Counted from the stretch's first letter, positions 28,746 to 39,482 are shown. The stretch: DNA of 64,000 nucleotides from Hyphomicrobiales bacterium (GCA_930633495.1 CAKNFJ010000001.1:4425001-4489000); one strand, 5' to 3'. Translations and numbers: made by a program. Notes: a model not told the origin generated them from the sequence alone.

Positions 28746-29595
28746 GAGATGCCGACCTCCGCTTCGACCTCTTCGACCTCCTCGTCATCGACGCCGAGAT
28801 AGGCGGCGATGACCTTCGGGTCGGCCTGTACCTCGGCCGGCGTGCCGTCGGCGATCTTGGTGCCGTAGTCGAGGACCACGACGTGGTCCGAAATTTCCAT
28901 GACGACCGACATGTCGTGCTCGATCAGCAGCAGCGCGGTGCCGAGATCCTTGCGGATCGAGAGCAGCAGCGTGTTGAGGTCGAGGCTCTCGCGCGGGTTG
29001 AGGCCGGCGGCCGGCTCGTCCAGGCAAAGCAGGACGGGATCGGTGCACATGGCGCGCGCGATCTCGAGCCGGCGCTGGTCGCCATAGGGCAGGTCGGCGG
29101 CGGGGTCGTCGGCGCGATGGGTCAGGTTGATCTTGTCGAGCCAGAACTTGGCCTTCTCGACCGCCTCCTTCTCGCGGGCCTTGTAACCGCCGATGCCGAG
29201 CACGCCGAGGAAGGTGAAGCCCGAGGCGATCATCAGCGGGTTGTGCTGGGCGATGAGCAGGTTCTCCAGCACCGTCATGCCGCCGAAGAGGCGGATGTTC
29301 TGGAAGGTGCGGGCGACCTTGGCCTTCCAGGAGATGCGGAAGTCCGGCATGCGCTCGAGCAGGAAGCTCGAACCGTCGTCATGGTTGAGCGAGACCAGAC
29401 CCTGCGTCGGCTTGTAGAAGCCGGTGATGCAGTTGAACACCGTGGTCTTGCCGGCACCGTTCGGGCCGATCAGTGCCGTGATCTCGCCCTTATGGGCCTG
29501 GAAGGAGAGGGCGTTGACGGCGGTCAGGCCGCCGAAGCGCATGGTGACCTGCTCGACCTCGAGCAGCGCGCGCCCTTTGGAGTTGAAGCTCGGCA

Positions 29596-29596
<1 letters not shown>
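28742..29596 (-). CDS. livG: Branched-chain amino acid ABC transporter ATPase LivG
   Basis: A 284-residue ABC ATPase with Walker A GPNGAGKTT, the LivG-type Q-loop region ISWKAKVARTFQNIRLFGGMTVLENLL, signature-like LPYGDQRRLEIARAM, Walker B LLCLDEPAAGLNP and the switch region LLIEHDMSVVMEISDHVVVLDYG. A short acidic C-terminal tail ([15 protein letters not shown]) extends beyond the usual end. Its ATG overlaps the livM stop by one base (TGATG). Confidence 0.95.
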
Positions 29597-30981
<1,385 letters not shown>

Positions 30982-30985
30982 GGCG

Positions 30986-31909
30986 TCAGACCTTCTCGAC
31001 TTCCGGGCGGCCAAGGATGCCGGAGGGCATGAAGACCAGCACGATGGCGAGGATGCAGAAGGCGGCGACGTCCTTGTAGTCGATGGTGAAGTAGGCCGAC
31101 CACATCACCTCGATCAGGCCGATCAGCAGCCCGCCGATCACGGCGCCCGGCAGCGAGCCGATGCCGCCCAGCACCGCCGCCGTGAAGGCCTTGACGCCCG
31201 GCGTGAAGCCGTCGGCGAAGTTCACGACGCCGTAGAGCACGAGATACATCACGCCGGCGACCGCCGCGAGAGCCGCGCCCATCACGAAGGTGATCGAGAT
31301 GGTGCGGTCGACGTCGATGCCCAGCAGGGCGGCCATCTTGCGGTCCTGCTCGCAGGCGCGCTGGGCGCGGCCGAGCGGCGTCTTCTGCACGATGTACCAG
31401 AAGGCCGCGAGCAGCGCCGCCGTCGTCACGATGATGACGATCTGCTTGTAGGAGATCTGGACCGAATAGGTCGCGCTCTCGATCAGGGTGATCGACTTGT
31501 TGAGCAGCGGCGGGATCGACTTGTTGCGAGGGCCCTGAACGACCTGCACGAAGTTGACCAGGAAGATCGACATGCCAATCGCCGAGATCAGCGGCGCGAG
31601 GCGGAAGGAGCCACGCAGGGGCCGGTAGGCGACCCGCTCGATCGTCCAGTTCCACAGCGAGGTGAAGAACATCGCCAGGCCGAGGACGATGATCAGCGCC
31701 AGCATGACCATGCCGGCGCCGGTGCCGACGACCGCCGTGATCAGCATGAAGAAGATCAGCGCGATGAAGGCCGACAGCATGAAGATGTCGCCATGGGCGA
31801 AGTTCACCATGCCGATGATGCCGAAGACCATCGTGTAGCCGATGGCGATGAGACCGTAGATCGATCCCAGTGTCAGCCCGTTGATGAGCTGCTGCAGAAA
31901 GACTTCCAT
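30986..31909 (-). CDS. livH: Branched-chain amino acid ABC transporter permease LivH
   Basis: A 307-residue permease with about eight hydrophobic segments, starting [20 protein letters not shown], the usual LivH start; an upstream extension of 26 residues is unlike the family. Other landmarks are [37 protein letters not shown] (EAA-like loop) and [23 protein letters not shown]. It is the first gene of the livHMGF operon, whose genes are 4 bases apart or overlapping. Confidence 0.94.
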   Translation of the reverse strand: MEVFLQQLINGLTLGSIYGLIAIGYTMVFGIIGMVNFAHGDIFMLSAFIALIFFMLITAVVGTGAGMVMLALIIVLGLAMFFTSLWNWTIERVAYRPLRGSFRLAPLISAIGMSIFLVNFVQVVQGPRNKSIPPLLNKSITLIESATYSVQISYKQIVIIVTTAALLAAFWYIVQKTPLGRAQRACEQDRKMAALLGIDVDRTISITFVMGAALAAVAGVMYLVLYGVVNFADGFTPGVKAFTAAVLGGIGSLPGAVIGGLLIGLIEVMWSAYFTIDYKDVAAFCILAIVLVFMPSGILGRPEVEKV

Positions 31910-32301
31910 TGACGACGCCGACCCCTCGAACCAGCTCCCGTTCTCGTCGTCAGCATGACGCTGGCGCATGCGGGATGCGATTTCCATGCAGAGCTACCAA
32001 CGGCTTGCGCTACCGACAATCGCTCCGCGCCAAATTTCTGTCAAAAGCAATTACGAACGAAACGCCTCGAAATTGTGCAGAATACTCTGCGCTACAGCTT
32101 GGCTTTGGCGCACGATGATTGCGCGTTGGGCGTTGCAGATGGGTCTGGGGATATCTTTCCGCCGGGCCGAGCGCAGGGGACAGGCCCTTGGACAAGGGGC
32201 CGCGAGAAGTGCTGATCGGATGGCTCGGCAGGCGCGCGGCTACCGGCTTTGCAGGGTCAGGACAACGATCCGGTGGGATGGTCGGTCCTGACGTCGTCAT
32301 G
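31910..32301. other. Gene-free stretch upstream of the liv operon
   Basis: 392 bases between the livH start and the stop of the FAD oxidoreductase gene. The part from 32000 to 32110 is AT-richer than its surroundings and holds the promoter candidate listed separately. I see no convincing gene: the short frames present lack ribosome binding sites and typical codon use. No terminator hairpin for the oxidoreductase gene was recognised. Confidence 0.5.
32016..32044 (-). promoter_or_regulatory. Candidate promoter of the liv operon
   Basis: On the minus strand, TTGACA (32044-32039), a 17-base spacer and GATTGT (32021-32016), about 107 bases upstream of the livH start. The -35 is perfect but the -10 is poor. 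Confidence 0.35.
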
Positions 32302-33534
32302 TCAGAACCGCGTCGCGCTGAAGGGCGAGAGGTCGATTGCCGGCTGGCGTCCGGCGATCAGCGCCGCGACCAGATCGGCGGTCGCATGGGACTGCGTCAT
32401 GCCGTAATGGCCGTGGCCGAAAGCGTAGATCACGCTGGCGTTGCGCCGCGCCGGGCCGATGACCGGGAGGGAATCGGGAAGCGACGGCCGGAAACCCATC
32501 CAGAGCTTGCCGCTGTCGAAGGTCGGCAGACCGTCGATCAGGCCACTTGCCTTGTCGTAAAGGCGGCGGGTGCGATCATGGTTGGGCGGAGCCTCAAGGC
32601 CGGCGAACTCGACCGCGCCGCCGATACGAAGCCCCGAGTCGAGAGGGGTGGTGACGAAGCCGTGTCCCTCGAAGGCGACGGGCCGCGACAAGAGCCCGGT
32701 GACGTCGGGAAAGCTGGCATTGTAGCCGCGCTCGGTGTCGAGAGGCACGGCGTCGCCGAGAGCGGCGGCCAGCGGCTTGGCCCAGGCGCCGGCGGCGATG
32801 ACGACGCGATCGACCACGCGCTGCCAGCCGTCGGGGCCGACCAGGGCAGGGCGCTCGCCCAGCGAGATGTTGCCGACCTCGGCCTTCTCGAAGACGGCGC
32901 CGCGCTCAAGGGCCGCCTCGAACAGGGCGAGCGTCAGCTGATGCGGATCGCTGACATGGGCGGCGTCCGGGTGGAAGGCGGCGCCGGTGAACACGGGCTT
33001 CAACGCGGGCTCGAGCTGGCGCAACTCCTCGGGGCCGATCATCTCGACCTTGATGCCGAAGGCTGCCTGACGCTCCGCGACCTTCATGGCCGCGGCCAGG
33101 GCTCCGGCATCGTCGAAGGCATAGAGCCCGCCCTTGCGGTGGATGTGCCGGGTGAGGCCGGTGCGCTCGGCGCGTGCCAGCCATGCCGGCAGGGCGAGCT
33201 TCTGCAAGGCGGCGATCCCGACGATTGAGCGCTCATAGGCTTGCGGGCGCGCGGCCAGCACGAAACGCATGAGCCAGGGCAGCAGCCTCGGGAAATAGGC
33301 CGGCCGGATGCTGAGCGGGCCGAGCGGATCGGCAAGGAATTTCGGCACCTGCCGAAGCGCCTTGGGGCTGGCGATCGGCAGGATATCGGTATGGGCGATC
33401 CAGCCGGCATTGCCGCGCGAGGGGCCGAAGGCGGGTTCCCTGCGCTCGATCAGCAGGACGTCGTGCCCCTCGTCGAGCAATGCGTGCGCAATGGCGACGC
33501 CGACAATGCCGGCACCGACGACGGCGACCTTCAT
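32302..33534 (-). CDS. FAD-dependent oxidoreductase, DadA-like (second copy)
   Basis: A 410-residue DAO-superfamily flavoprotein with VAVVGAGIVGVAIAHALLDEG at the N-terminus, RGNAGWIAHTDILPIASP, then LDTERGYNASFPDV, WMGFRPSLPDSLPVIGPARR and FGHGHYGMTQSHATADLV. It resembles D-amino acid and D-hydroxyproline dehydrogenases. The ATG at 33534 is the natural start; the upstream open frame lacks a Rossmann start. It is divergent from a GntR gene across 149 bases carrying two copies of TTGATATATC, so it is very probably under that regulator. With aconitase X nearby, a hydroxyproline-type substrate is plausible but not proven. Confidence 0.87.
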   Translation of the reverse strand: MKVAVVGAGIVGVAIAHALLDEGHDVLLIERREPAFGPSRGNAGWIAHTDILPIASPKALRQVPKFLADPLGPLSIRPAYFPRLLPWLMRFVLAARPQAYERSIVGIAALQKLALPAWLARAERTGLTRHIHRKGGLYAFDDAGALAAAMKVAERQAAFGIKVEMIGPEELRQLEPALKPVFTGAAFHPDAAHVSDPHQLTLALFEAALERGAVFEKAEVGNISLGERPALVGPDGWQRVVDRVVIAAGAWAKPLAAALGDAVPLDTERGYNASFPDVTGLLSRPVAFEGHGFVTTPLDSGLRIGGAVEFAGLEAPPNHDRTRRLYDKASGLIDGLPTFDSGKLWMGFRPSLPDSLPVIGPARRNASVIYAFGHGHYGMTQSHATADLVAALIAGRQPAIDLSPFSATRF

Positions 33535-33612
33535 GACAAGACCTGCTGCGGAAGGGTCACGCGAAGACCTCCTCATCGGGCTGCGGCTCGCCGTCGCCGA
33601 TGTTTTGTCGAA

Positions 33613-33641
33613 CTTGATATATCTCGCTTGATATATCAAGC
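33613..33641. promoter_or_regulatory. Probable GntR operator: tandem TTGATATATC with a 16-bp palindrome
   Basis: CTTGATATATC at 33613-33623 is repeated 14 bases later inside the perfect palindrome GCTTGATATATCAAGC (33626-33641). It lies between the divergent FAD oxidoreductase gene and the GntR gene, 43 bases before the regulator's start. The same decamer recurs at 34391-34400. Palindromic AT-centred sites of this size are typical of FCD-type GntR regulators. Confidence 0.7.
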
Positions 33642-33683
33642 TCGCGATACTGGTCAAGCTACGATGTCGGCAGGCGGGGAGCG

Positions 33684-34373
33684 ATGACACGAAAGGGAAC
33701 TGCGGATCCGGGACGCTCGGGCATGCGCGAGGTCGCGGCCGCAGAGAGCCAGGCGGCAATCGCCTATCGGCGGCTGGAAGAAGCGATCGTGACGCTTTCG
33801 CTGCGTCCGGGCGCGGTCCTCACGGAGGCGCAGCTCATCGCCCTCGTCGGGCTGGGCCGCACCCCGGTTCGCGAGGCGCTGATCCAGCTCGCCCAGCACG
33901 GCATGGTCGCGATTCTGCCGCGCAAGGGCGTCCTTGTCGCCGATATTAGCGCCGTCGATATCCTTGCTGCGCTGGAGGCCCGTGAGGTGCTGGAGCGGCT
34001 CGTCGTAGGCGAAGCCGCCAAGAAGGCCAGCCCCGATGAGCGCATCGCGATCCTCGATGGCGCGAAGGCCATGCTCCGGGCCGCCGAGGCGGGCGACCTC
34101 ACCGGTTACATGCGGCTGGACAAGGAGCTCGACGCCCTGGTGGCGCAGGCCGCGCGCAGTCCTTACGCGATCCGCGCCGTCGAGCCTCTGCAGGCGCTCA
34201 TCCGGCGCGCCTGGTATCACTTCGAGCGCCAGGACGATCTCGTCTCTGCCGCGCTCCATCATGGCGGCCTGGCGCAGGCGATCGCCAGTGCGGATTCGGC
34301 CGCGGCGGTCGCGGCCAGCGACGCCCTGATGGCGCATCTGCGCAGCGGGCTTCTCGCCACGCTGAGCCAGTAG
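33684..34373 (+). CDS. GntR family transcriptional regulator (FCD type)
   Basis: A 229-residue regulator. The N-terminal winged helix is clear: YRRLEEAIVTLSLRPGAVLTE, then LGRTPVREALIQLAQHGMVAILPRKGVLVADIS. The C-terminal FCD domain is helical (ALEAREVLERLVVGEAA, DLTGYMRLDKELDALVAQAA); the usual D-x-x-FH metal motif reads DKELDA, so the first His ligand is absent, while HHGGLAQAI retains the later one. The ligand is unknown. The TTGATATATC sites on both sides indicate that it controls itself, the divergent oxidoreductase and the flavin reductase downstream. Confidence 0.9.
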   Translation: MTRKGTADPGRSGMREVAAAESQAAIAYRRLEEAIVTLSLRPGAVLTEAQLIALVGLGRTPVREALIQLAQHGMVAILPRKGVLVADISAVDILAALEAREVLERLVVGEAAKKASPDERIAILDGAKAMLRAAEAGDLTGYMRLDKELDALVAQAARSPYAIRAVEPLQALIRRAWYHFERQDDLVSAALHHGGLAQAIASADSAAAVAASDALMAHLRSGLLATLSQ

Positions 34374-34390
34374 GGGCGTAGGCTGCGATA

Positions 34391-34400
34391 TTGATATATC
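34391..34400. promoter_or_regulatory. Third copy of TTGATATATC, before the flavin reductase gene
   Basis: An exact copy of the decamer found twice in the GntR operator, located 118 bases before the flavin reductase start. It is a single half-site-like copy without the full palindrome (right flank TGTCTG). Confidence 0.55.
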
Positions 34401-34517
34401 TGTCTGTTTGCCGTGTTGGCCTGCCAAGCGCGCCGGCGCTGGCTTTCAGGGGCTCGAACCTCTACATGGACAAGCCATCCCGTCTGATCCGGAACAGCGA
34501 GCCGATCCCCTGAGTCC

Positions 34518-35036
34518 ATGACGAAGACCGTTCATCCCCTGCCGCCTGCCCTGGAGGGGCTGGATGCCGCCGTCTTCCGCGATGCCATGGCGCAGGTGGC
34601 GAGCGCGGTCCATCTCGTAACGACCGAGGGGCCGGCAGGCCGCGTCGGACTGACTGCGACAGCCGTGGCCTCGGTGTCGGATTCGCCGCCGACGGTGCTG
34701 GCCTGCATCGCGCGGACGAGCCGGACGCTGGCCGCGATCGAGGCGAGCGGGGCGTTCTGCATCAACACCTTGCCCGCGCATCTTGCCGAACTTGCGGAGA
34801 CGTTCGCGAGCCGCCGCAGCGTCGATGGCGAGGCGCGGTTCATGACGGCACGTTGGGGCACCCTGGTGACGGGCGCGCCGGTCCTGCTCGACGCACTTTC
34901 GGCATTCGACTGCCGGCTGGTGGCGACGCATGACATCGCCAGTCACCGCGTCCTGATCGGCGAGGTCGCAGGGCTCGGCGGGACGGGGAAGGGCGCCGGG
35001 CTGATCTATCGCCGGCGGCAGTTCACTTCGATCTGA
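34518..35036 (+). CDS. Flavin reductase family protein (FMN-binding)
   Basis: A 172-residue protein of the HpaC/flavin reductase-like, split-barrel fold, which reduces FMN or FAD with NAD(P)H, often for a partner monooxygenase. The sequence shows FRDAMAQVASAVHLVTTEG, GLTATAVASVSDSPPTVLACIAR, SGAFCINTLPAHLAELAE and DCRLVATHDIASHRVLIGEV, the motif string of the family. No monooxygenase gene is in the window, so a partner is not identified. A TTGATATATC site upstream suggests control by the adjacent GntR protein. It converges on the aconitase X small subunit gene. Confidence 0.9.
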   Translation: MTKTVHPLPPALEGLDAAVFRDAMAQVASAVHLVTTEGPAGRVGLTATAVASVSDSPPTVLACIARTSRTLAAIEASGAFCINTLPAHLAELAETFASRRSVDGEARFMTARWGTLVTGAPVLLDALSAFDCRLVATHDIASHRVLIGEVAGLGGTGKGAGLIYRRRQFTSI

Positions 35037-35054
35037 ACCCTCCCGGCCGATGCT

Positions 35055-35465
35055 CTAGCCCGGTGAGATCGAGCCTTCGGCCGAAATGACCAGCTGCCTG
35101 CCGGCCAGGCGGGGTTGTTGTGCCGCCGGCAGACGAAAAGCCGGAGGCGTTCGCCACCCCATCTCGCGGGCGACGACCAGCCCGAGCAGCAGAATGGCAT
35201 CGGGCGCGTCCAGGAGAAGGGCGGCCGGCGCCCTGCCGGCATGGACCAGTTCGAGCAGCACGGCCGAGGCCGAAGAGGACCCTATCGTTCCCGGCAGGGC
35301 GAGGATCGTGCCGGCGACGTTGCGGCCGCGCTGCGGGTGGCGCGCGTCGATGATCGTGCCGGTCGTGGGATCGACGCCGCCCCAGAAGCTGATCGGGGCG
35401 GTCAGTGCGAGGCATTCGCCGCAGGCAGCATCGCCCGGAAGCAGGATTTCCGCTGTCAGCTCCAC
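35055..35465 (-). CDS. Aconitase X small (swivel) subunit, DUF126
   Basis: The 136-residue swivel-domain partner of aconitase X. The sequence has ILLPGDAACGECLALTAPISFWGGVDPTTG, split here into GECLALTAP and SFWGGVDPTTGTIIDARHPQ, then LPGTIGSSSASAVLLELV and APAALLLDAPDAILLLG, all typical of DUF126. The start is best placed at the GTG at 35465, 7 bases after GGGAG and overlapping the large-subunit stop by 10 bases; the frame is open 16 codons further. Separate small and large genes fit the two-subunit (type IIb) aconitase X, some of which are cis-3-hydroxy-L-proline dehydratases. Confidence 0.85.
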   Translation of the reverse strand: MELTAEILLPGDAACGECLALTAPISFWGGVDPTTGTIIDARHPQRGRNVAGTILALPGTIGSSSASAVLLELVHAGRAPAALLLDAPDAILLLGLVVAREMGWRTPPAFRLPAAQQPRLAGRQLVISAEGSISPG

Positions 35466-36715
35466 GAGCGGGGCTCCCTGACGAGCCGGCCGGCGACCGC
35501 GCTCTCGACGCATTCGGAGAGCGAGCCATAGGTCACGGCATAGCCGGTGTTCCCCGGCGCATAATGGGCGAATTTGCCGGAATTGGTCATCAGAACGGCT
35601 CCGGTCAGCTCCGGCAGGATCGGAGTGACGACGACGCAGGTGTCGACGACGAAGACGAGGCCGGTTTCCTCCAGCGCGCGGCGGCGGCCCTGGGCTTCCA
35701 GCGGTGCGAGCACATGCCGCCCCGTATTGGCATAGAGCGGGATCTTCAGCCGGCGGCCCGCCATCAGCCTTTCGACCTCGTCGATTTCGGCGAGCGAAAG
35801 ATGCGGCGAGCCGATGGCGACGGCATCGACCCGCTCGGTCGCCCCGGCCGTCGAGAGGCGCGCGAGGGCCGCGGCGACATCGGCGGGGGTCAGGGTGATG
35901 CGTTCTCGTGGCGGCATTCCGCCAAGGGCAGCCGCGGTGTCGGCTGCTTCCGGCGTGACGCCGGCGATGTGGAAGAGGCCGACGCCGCCCGCCGAGGCGG
36001 CCGCCGCGCCGAGCGCCTTGAGCCGGTCCTCGCTGGTGCAGCCCTGCAGGCCGTCGATCACGGCGACCGCGCTGCCGGCCGCGCGCCCGAGGATCGTGCC
36101 GAGCACCGGATAGAACACATCGGCGCTACGCAGCTCCCGCGACAGGGCGCCGACGTCGATCAGCAAGGTCGCGATGCGGTTTTCGGGGCGGTGCAAACCG
36201 AAGTCCGGCGCCCGCCCGCTGATAGCGCAGGCGATGTCGAGGAAGTCGCCATAGCGGTTGGTGCGGGCGCCGAGAACCGAATTGCAGAAGACGACCGCGT
36301 TCGATTCGCCCCAGGCGACGTCCGTGCCCTGCGCCGGGCGGTGCCCGGCCTGGTAGGGCGCGCAGGTCCAGCTCGGCTCGCAGCCCATCGCCTCATAGGC
36401 GCGCATCATGCGCCCGGCCATGTCGCGCTCATGCGGGGGCAGGCGGATCGCGGCGCAGCCGGCCGGGGCGAGCGAGCCGACATTGAGGCTGGCCCGTACC
36501 GCGACGCGGGCGCCGCCAGCGACCAACTTCTCGGCGAAAAGCGTCCCGGAGTCGCCGTGATAGAGCGCGCCGTCGATATGGGCAGAGGCGATGGGGATCA
36601 GCTTGGGCGCGCCCATCAGGCGAGCGGCTTCCGCGACGATGCGCATGGCCATCGCAGCGCCTTCGCCGCGGCCCCCGGCTGCAATCGCCCTGTCTTCGGC
36701 AGAGAGTTCGAGCAT
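35456..36715 (-). CDS. Aconitase X catalytic (large) subunit
   Basis: A 419-residue DUF521/AcnX catalytic subunit. Members dehydrate either mevalonate 5-phosphate (archaea) or cis-3-hydroxy-L-proline (bacteria) and bind an iron-sulfur cluster or a metal. Visible motifs are ASAHIDGALYHGDSGTLFAEKL, PPHERDMAGRMM, WTCAPYQAGHRP, GESNAVVFCNSVLGARTNRYGD (in parts), and near the C-terminus TNSGKFAHYAPG. The ATG at 36715 gives the usual MLELSAEDRAIAAG start. With the small subunit, dehydration of a hydroxyproline to pyrroline-2-carboxylate is the likely reaction; the reductase that would follow is not in the window. Confidence 0.88.
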   Translation of the reverse strand: MLELSAEDRAIAAGGRGEGAAMAMRIVAEAARLMGAPKLIPIASAHIDGALYHGDSGTLFAEKLVAGGARVAVRASLNVGSLAPAGCAAIRLPPHERDMAGRMMRAYEAMGCEPSWTCAPYQAGHRPAQGTDVAWGESNAVVFCNSVLGARTNRYGDFLDIACAISGRAPDFGLHRPENRIATLLIDVGALSRELRSADVFYPVLGTILGRAAGSAVAVIDGLQGCTSEDRLKALGAAAASAGGVGLFHIAGVTPEAADTAAALGGMPPRERITLTPADVAAALARLSTAGATERVDAVAIGSPHLSLAEIDEVERLMAGRRLKIPLYANTGRHVLAPLEAQGRRRALEETGLVFVVDTCVVVTPILPELTGAVLMTNSGKFAHYAPGNTGYAVTYGSLSECVESAVAGRLVREPRSWS

Positions 36716-36861
36716 GGCTCCCCTGTCCTGCGCGTCGCTACGGTTGCGCCCGGCCTCTTGTGCAGGCGGGGGCTTTGCGACCATGGATAGGAACTGGATA
36801 GCCTTCGAACCGCGCCGGCTGCAATCGTCCGAGCCGCGGCCTGCAGATCGGGAGATGCGCC

Positions 36862-37314
36862 ATGGCGATGACGATGAACGGCGAAGCGACGCTGCCGGCC
36901 GCGAAGGACGTGGTCTGGGCCAAGCTGAACGACGCCGAGGTGCTGAAGGCCTGCATCCCCGGCTGCGAGCAGCTCAACAAGGACGACGACACGCATCTCT
37001 CGGCGGTGGTGAAGGTCAAGCTCGGTCCGGTGAAGGCCACCTTCAAGGGCAAGGTCGAGCTCAGCGAACTCGATCCGCCGAACGGCTATCGCATTTCCGG
37101 CGAGGGCGAGGGCGGCATCGCCGGCTTCGCCAAGGGTGGCGCGCGCGTTTCCCTCAGCGACGCGGAAGGCGGGCAGACGCTGCTGCGCTACGAAGTCGAG
37201 GCACAGGTCGGCGGCAAGCTCATGCAGTTGGGCTCGCGGCTGATCGACTCGGTCTCGAAGAAGCTCGCTGACGAGTTCTTCGCCAATTTTGCCAAGGCGG
37301 TGAGCGAAGGCTGA
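36862..37314 (+). CDS. coxG: CoxG-type SRPBCC protein
   Basis: A 150-residue SRPBCC (START-like) protein of the carbon monoxide dehydrogenase subunit G family. Characteristic segments are MTMNGEATLPAAKDVVWAKL, DAEVLKACIPGCEQL, LGPVKATFKGKVELSEL and AEGGQTLLRYEVEAQVGGKLMQLGSRL in parts, LADEFFANF at the end. CoxG in Oligotropha is thought to help anchor the enzyme at the membrane; here the hydrophobic C-terminal anchor is absent, so it is probably soluble. It precedes the coxSLM genes but is separated from them by an oppositely oriented chemoreceptor gene. Confidence 0.88.
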   Translation: MAMTMNGEATLPAAKDVVWAKLNDAEVLKACIPGCEQLNKDDDTHLSAVVKVKLGPVKATFKGKVELSELDPPNGYRISGEGEGGIAGFAKGGARVSLSDAEGGQTLLRYEVEAQVGGKLMQLGSRLIDSVSKKLADEFFANFAKAVSEG

Positions 37315-37327
37315 GGCCCGCGACCGT

Positions 37328-38659
37328 TCAGGACGCCTTGCGCAGGGCGTCCAGCGCCTGGGCGACGGCGGATTCGGCGGCGCCGACCTGACGGGCGACA
37401 TCGTCGGCGGCGGCGTTCGCGCGCTCCAGCGCGGCCTGCGTCACGTCGAGGCTGTCATTGACGGCGTTGGCGCTCTCGATCGCGGCATCGGAGCTTTCGG
37501 CCACCAGCGAGGCGTCATGTGCGATCGTCGCCGTGACCCGGCTCTGCTGGGTGACGGCGTCGGAAATGGCTTCGGAATCCAGCCTGATCGCGTCGACCTT
37601 TGCGGCGATGGCGGCAGCATGGGTGCTGCATGCTTCGGCGCTGGCGGTGAGCTCCGCGATCTGGCCTGCGATGTCTTGAGTCGCGTTCGAGGTCTGCGTC
37701 GCGAGGGACTTCACCTCCGACGCCACGACGGAGAAGCCACGGCCGGATTCGCCGGCGCGGGCGGCCTCGATCGTGGCGTTGAGCGCGAGCAGGTTGGTTT
37801 GCGCGGCGATGTCCGCGATCATGCCGACGACCTTGCCGATATTGCCGGTCACTTCGCGCAGGCGCGCGATGGCGTCGTTCATCTGCCCGGCGTCCAGTAC
37901 GGCCTGATGCGTGATCGACAGGCTCTGCCGGGCGCGCTGACCGATATCCGCGATGTTCGCGGACATCTCCTCGGTTGCCGCGGCCGTCTGGAGCGATTTC
38001 TCCCGGACGATGACCGATGCACTCGCCACCTTGCCAACCGTGTCCTTGATGAAGGCCGTGGCGCGGCCGGTATCGGAGGCCGTGGCGACGAACTGCTCGA
38101 CGGCCTCGCCGATGGCGTCGTCCAGGGTGCTGATCCGGGACCGCAGGGTCGCGGCGGTCTGATCGATGGCGGACGCTCGCCGCCGCGCATCGGCTTCCTC
38201 GAATTCGCGGTTCATCGTCATCGTCGTGTTGACGTCGTAGGTCAGCATCCGCTCGATGATGAAAAGGTCCTCGGCGAATTGCCGCGGGGTGAACAGGGAG
38301 CGACGGCGGCTTTCGAGGCAAAGCTCCCGCACCAGCGAGAAGGCGATCGAGGCGCGCGCCCGGGTGCGGACATTGCCCAGCCGCTCCAACTGGCTGAGCC
38401 GTTCGAGCGAGGCGGCATAGGCCTCGCCGAAATCCCCGGTGAACAGCAAGCGGAAATGCTCGGCTTCGGCGCGATAGAGCTCCTCAGCGACCGGCCGGAC
38501 GGTCTCGCGCAGCTCGGGAAGAATGACGAAGGCGCGCTCAAAATCCTCCGTGACCAGCCTGTCGATCGCCCGATCGACGAGCGGCCGGTAAAGCAGCAGC
38601 CGCCGACGCTGCTCTTCGCCATAGCTGATCGCCTTCAGGCGACGCTGAATCTGATCCAT
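37328..38659 (-). CDS. Soluble chemoreceptor with degenerate globin-like sensor domain
   Basis: A 443-residue MCP without membrane segments. Residues 20-155 resemble the sensor globin of globin-coupled receptors: [44 protein letters not shown] and the following helices. Where globin-coupled sensors have a proximal His (as in RI-x-x-x-H-x-x-IGL), this protein reads [10 protein letters not shown], so no haem ligand is apparent. The signalling domain (about 240-440) has the tip [25 protein letters not shown]. The start is uncertain: ATG 38659 or GTG 38698, with weak ribosome binding sites. It lies between coxG and coxS on the opposite strand. Confidence 0.85.
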   Translation of the reverse strand: MDQIQRRLKAISYGEEQRRRLLLYRPLVDRAIDRLVTEDFERAFVILPELRETVRPVAEELYRAEAEHFRLLFTGDFGEAYAASLERLSQLERLGNVRTRARASIAFSLVRELCLESRRRSLFTPRQFAEDLFIIERMLTYDVNTTMTMNREFEEADARRRASAIDQTAATLRSRISTLDDAIGEAVEQFVATASDTGRATAFIKDTVGKVASASVIVREKSLQTAAATEEMSANIADIGQRARQSLSITHQAVLDAGQMNDAIARLREVTGNIGKVVGMIADIAAQTNLLALNATIEAARAGESGRGFSVVASEVKSLATQTSNATQDIAGQIAELTASAEACSTHAAAIAAKVDAIRLDSEAISDAVTQQSRVTATIAHDASLVAESSDAAIESANAVNDSLDVTQAALERANAAADDVARQVGAAESAVAQALDALRKAS

Positions 38660-38981
38660 TATCAGAGGCACGAACTGCTCACGCGGCCGGTCAGTCACAC
38701 GCCAGATCTGGCAGATGGTCGTTAAGAATTCGAGAATGCTGCCGCGAGGTGAGGCAGGTCGCCGTCGCGAGCCTCGCGAAATCCGGGATTTTCGCAAGAA
38801 ATTGGCGCTTTTCGGAAATGCGAAGCTGCTTGACCCCGCAAAAATGCGGGTCCACATTCGTTTTTGAGCTGTTCCAAGGAAAAGCTGCCCGCTGGGGCGA
38901 AGCTGCCGGTAAAGCTCAGTTCGACCCAGACCCAGGGAGGGGGTGGGCGAACGTCAGAGACGGGTCACAGGAGATGTACTC
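38660..38981. other. Divergent intergenic region between the chemoreceptor and coxS
   Basis: About 320 bases with no recognisable gene; AT-richer between 38775 and 38870. It holds an imperfect hairpin GACCCCGCA-AAAA-TGCGGGTC at 38832-38852 with TTTTT ten bases later, and must carry the promoters of both flanking genes. I could not identify a convincing -35/-10 pair. Confidence 0.45.
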
Positions 38982-39482
38982 ATGACCACTGTTTCGCTGA
39001 CGGTGAACGGCAAGGCCGTCACCGCCAATGTCGACCCGCGCACCCTTCTGGTGCAGTTCCTGCGCGAAAACCTGCGACTAACCGGCACCCATGTCGGCTG
39101 TGACACCAGCCAGTGCGGAGCCTGCGTCGTGCATCTCGACGGCAAGGCCGTGAAGTCCTGCACCACGCTGGCCGTTGCCGTCGACGGGGCCTCGGTTACG
39201 ACGATCGAGGGGCTCGCCCATGATGGCGCGCTGCATCCGATGCAGGAGGCCTTCCGCGAGCATCACGGCCTGCAATGCGGCTTCTGCACGCCCGGCATGA
39301 TCATGGCGGCCGTCGACATGGTGAACCGCCGCGGCCACGCCCTCGACGAGAAGACGATCCGCGAGGATCTCGAAGGCAATATCTGCCGCTGCACGGGCTA
39401 CCACAACATCGTCAAGGCGATCGCATCCGGCGCGGAGGCGATGGGCAAGGGCGCGGCGCCGGTGCGCCAGGCCGCCGAGTGA
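38982..39482 (+). CDS. coxS: CoxS-like [2Fe-2S] small subunit of a molybdenum hydroxylase
   Basis: A 166-residue iron-sulfur subunit that carries electrons from the molybdenum site to FAD. The plant-ferredoxin-type cluster ligands are in [20 protein letters not shown] and the Cys of AVKSCTTLA; the second cluster ligands are in [14 protein letters not shown] and [11 protein letters not shown]. The ATG at 38982 has AGGAG upstream; the longer frame has none. Gene order S-L-M follows, which is the order of form II (CODH-like) enzymes rather than true aerobic CO dehydrogenases (M-S-L). Confidence 0.95.
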   Translation: MTTVSLTVNGKAVTANVDPRTLLVQFLRENLRLTGTHVGCDTSQCGACVVHLDGKAVKSCTTLAVAVDGASVTTIEGLAHDGALHPMQEAFREHHGLQCGFCTPGMIMAAVDMVNRRGHALDEKTIREDLEGNICRCTGYHNIVKAIASGAEAMGKGAAPVRQAAE

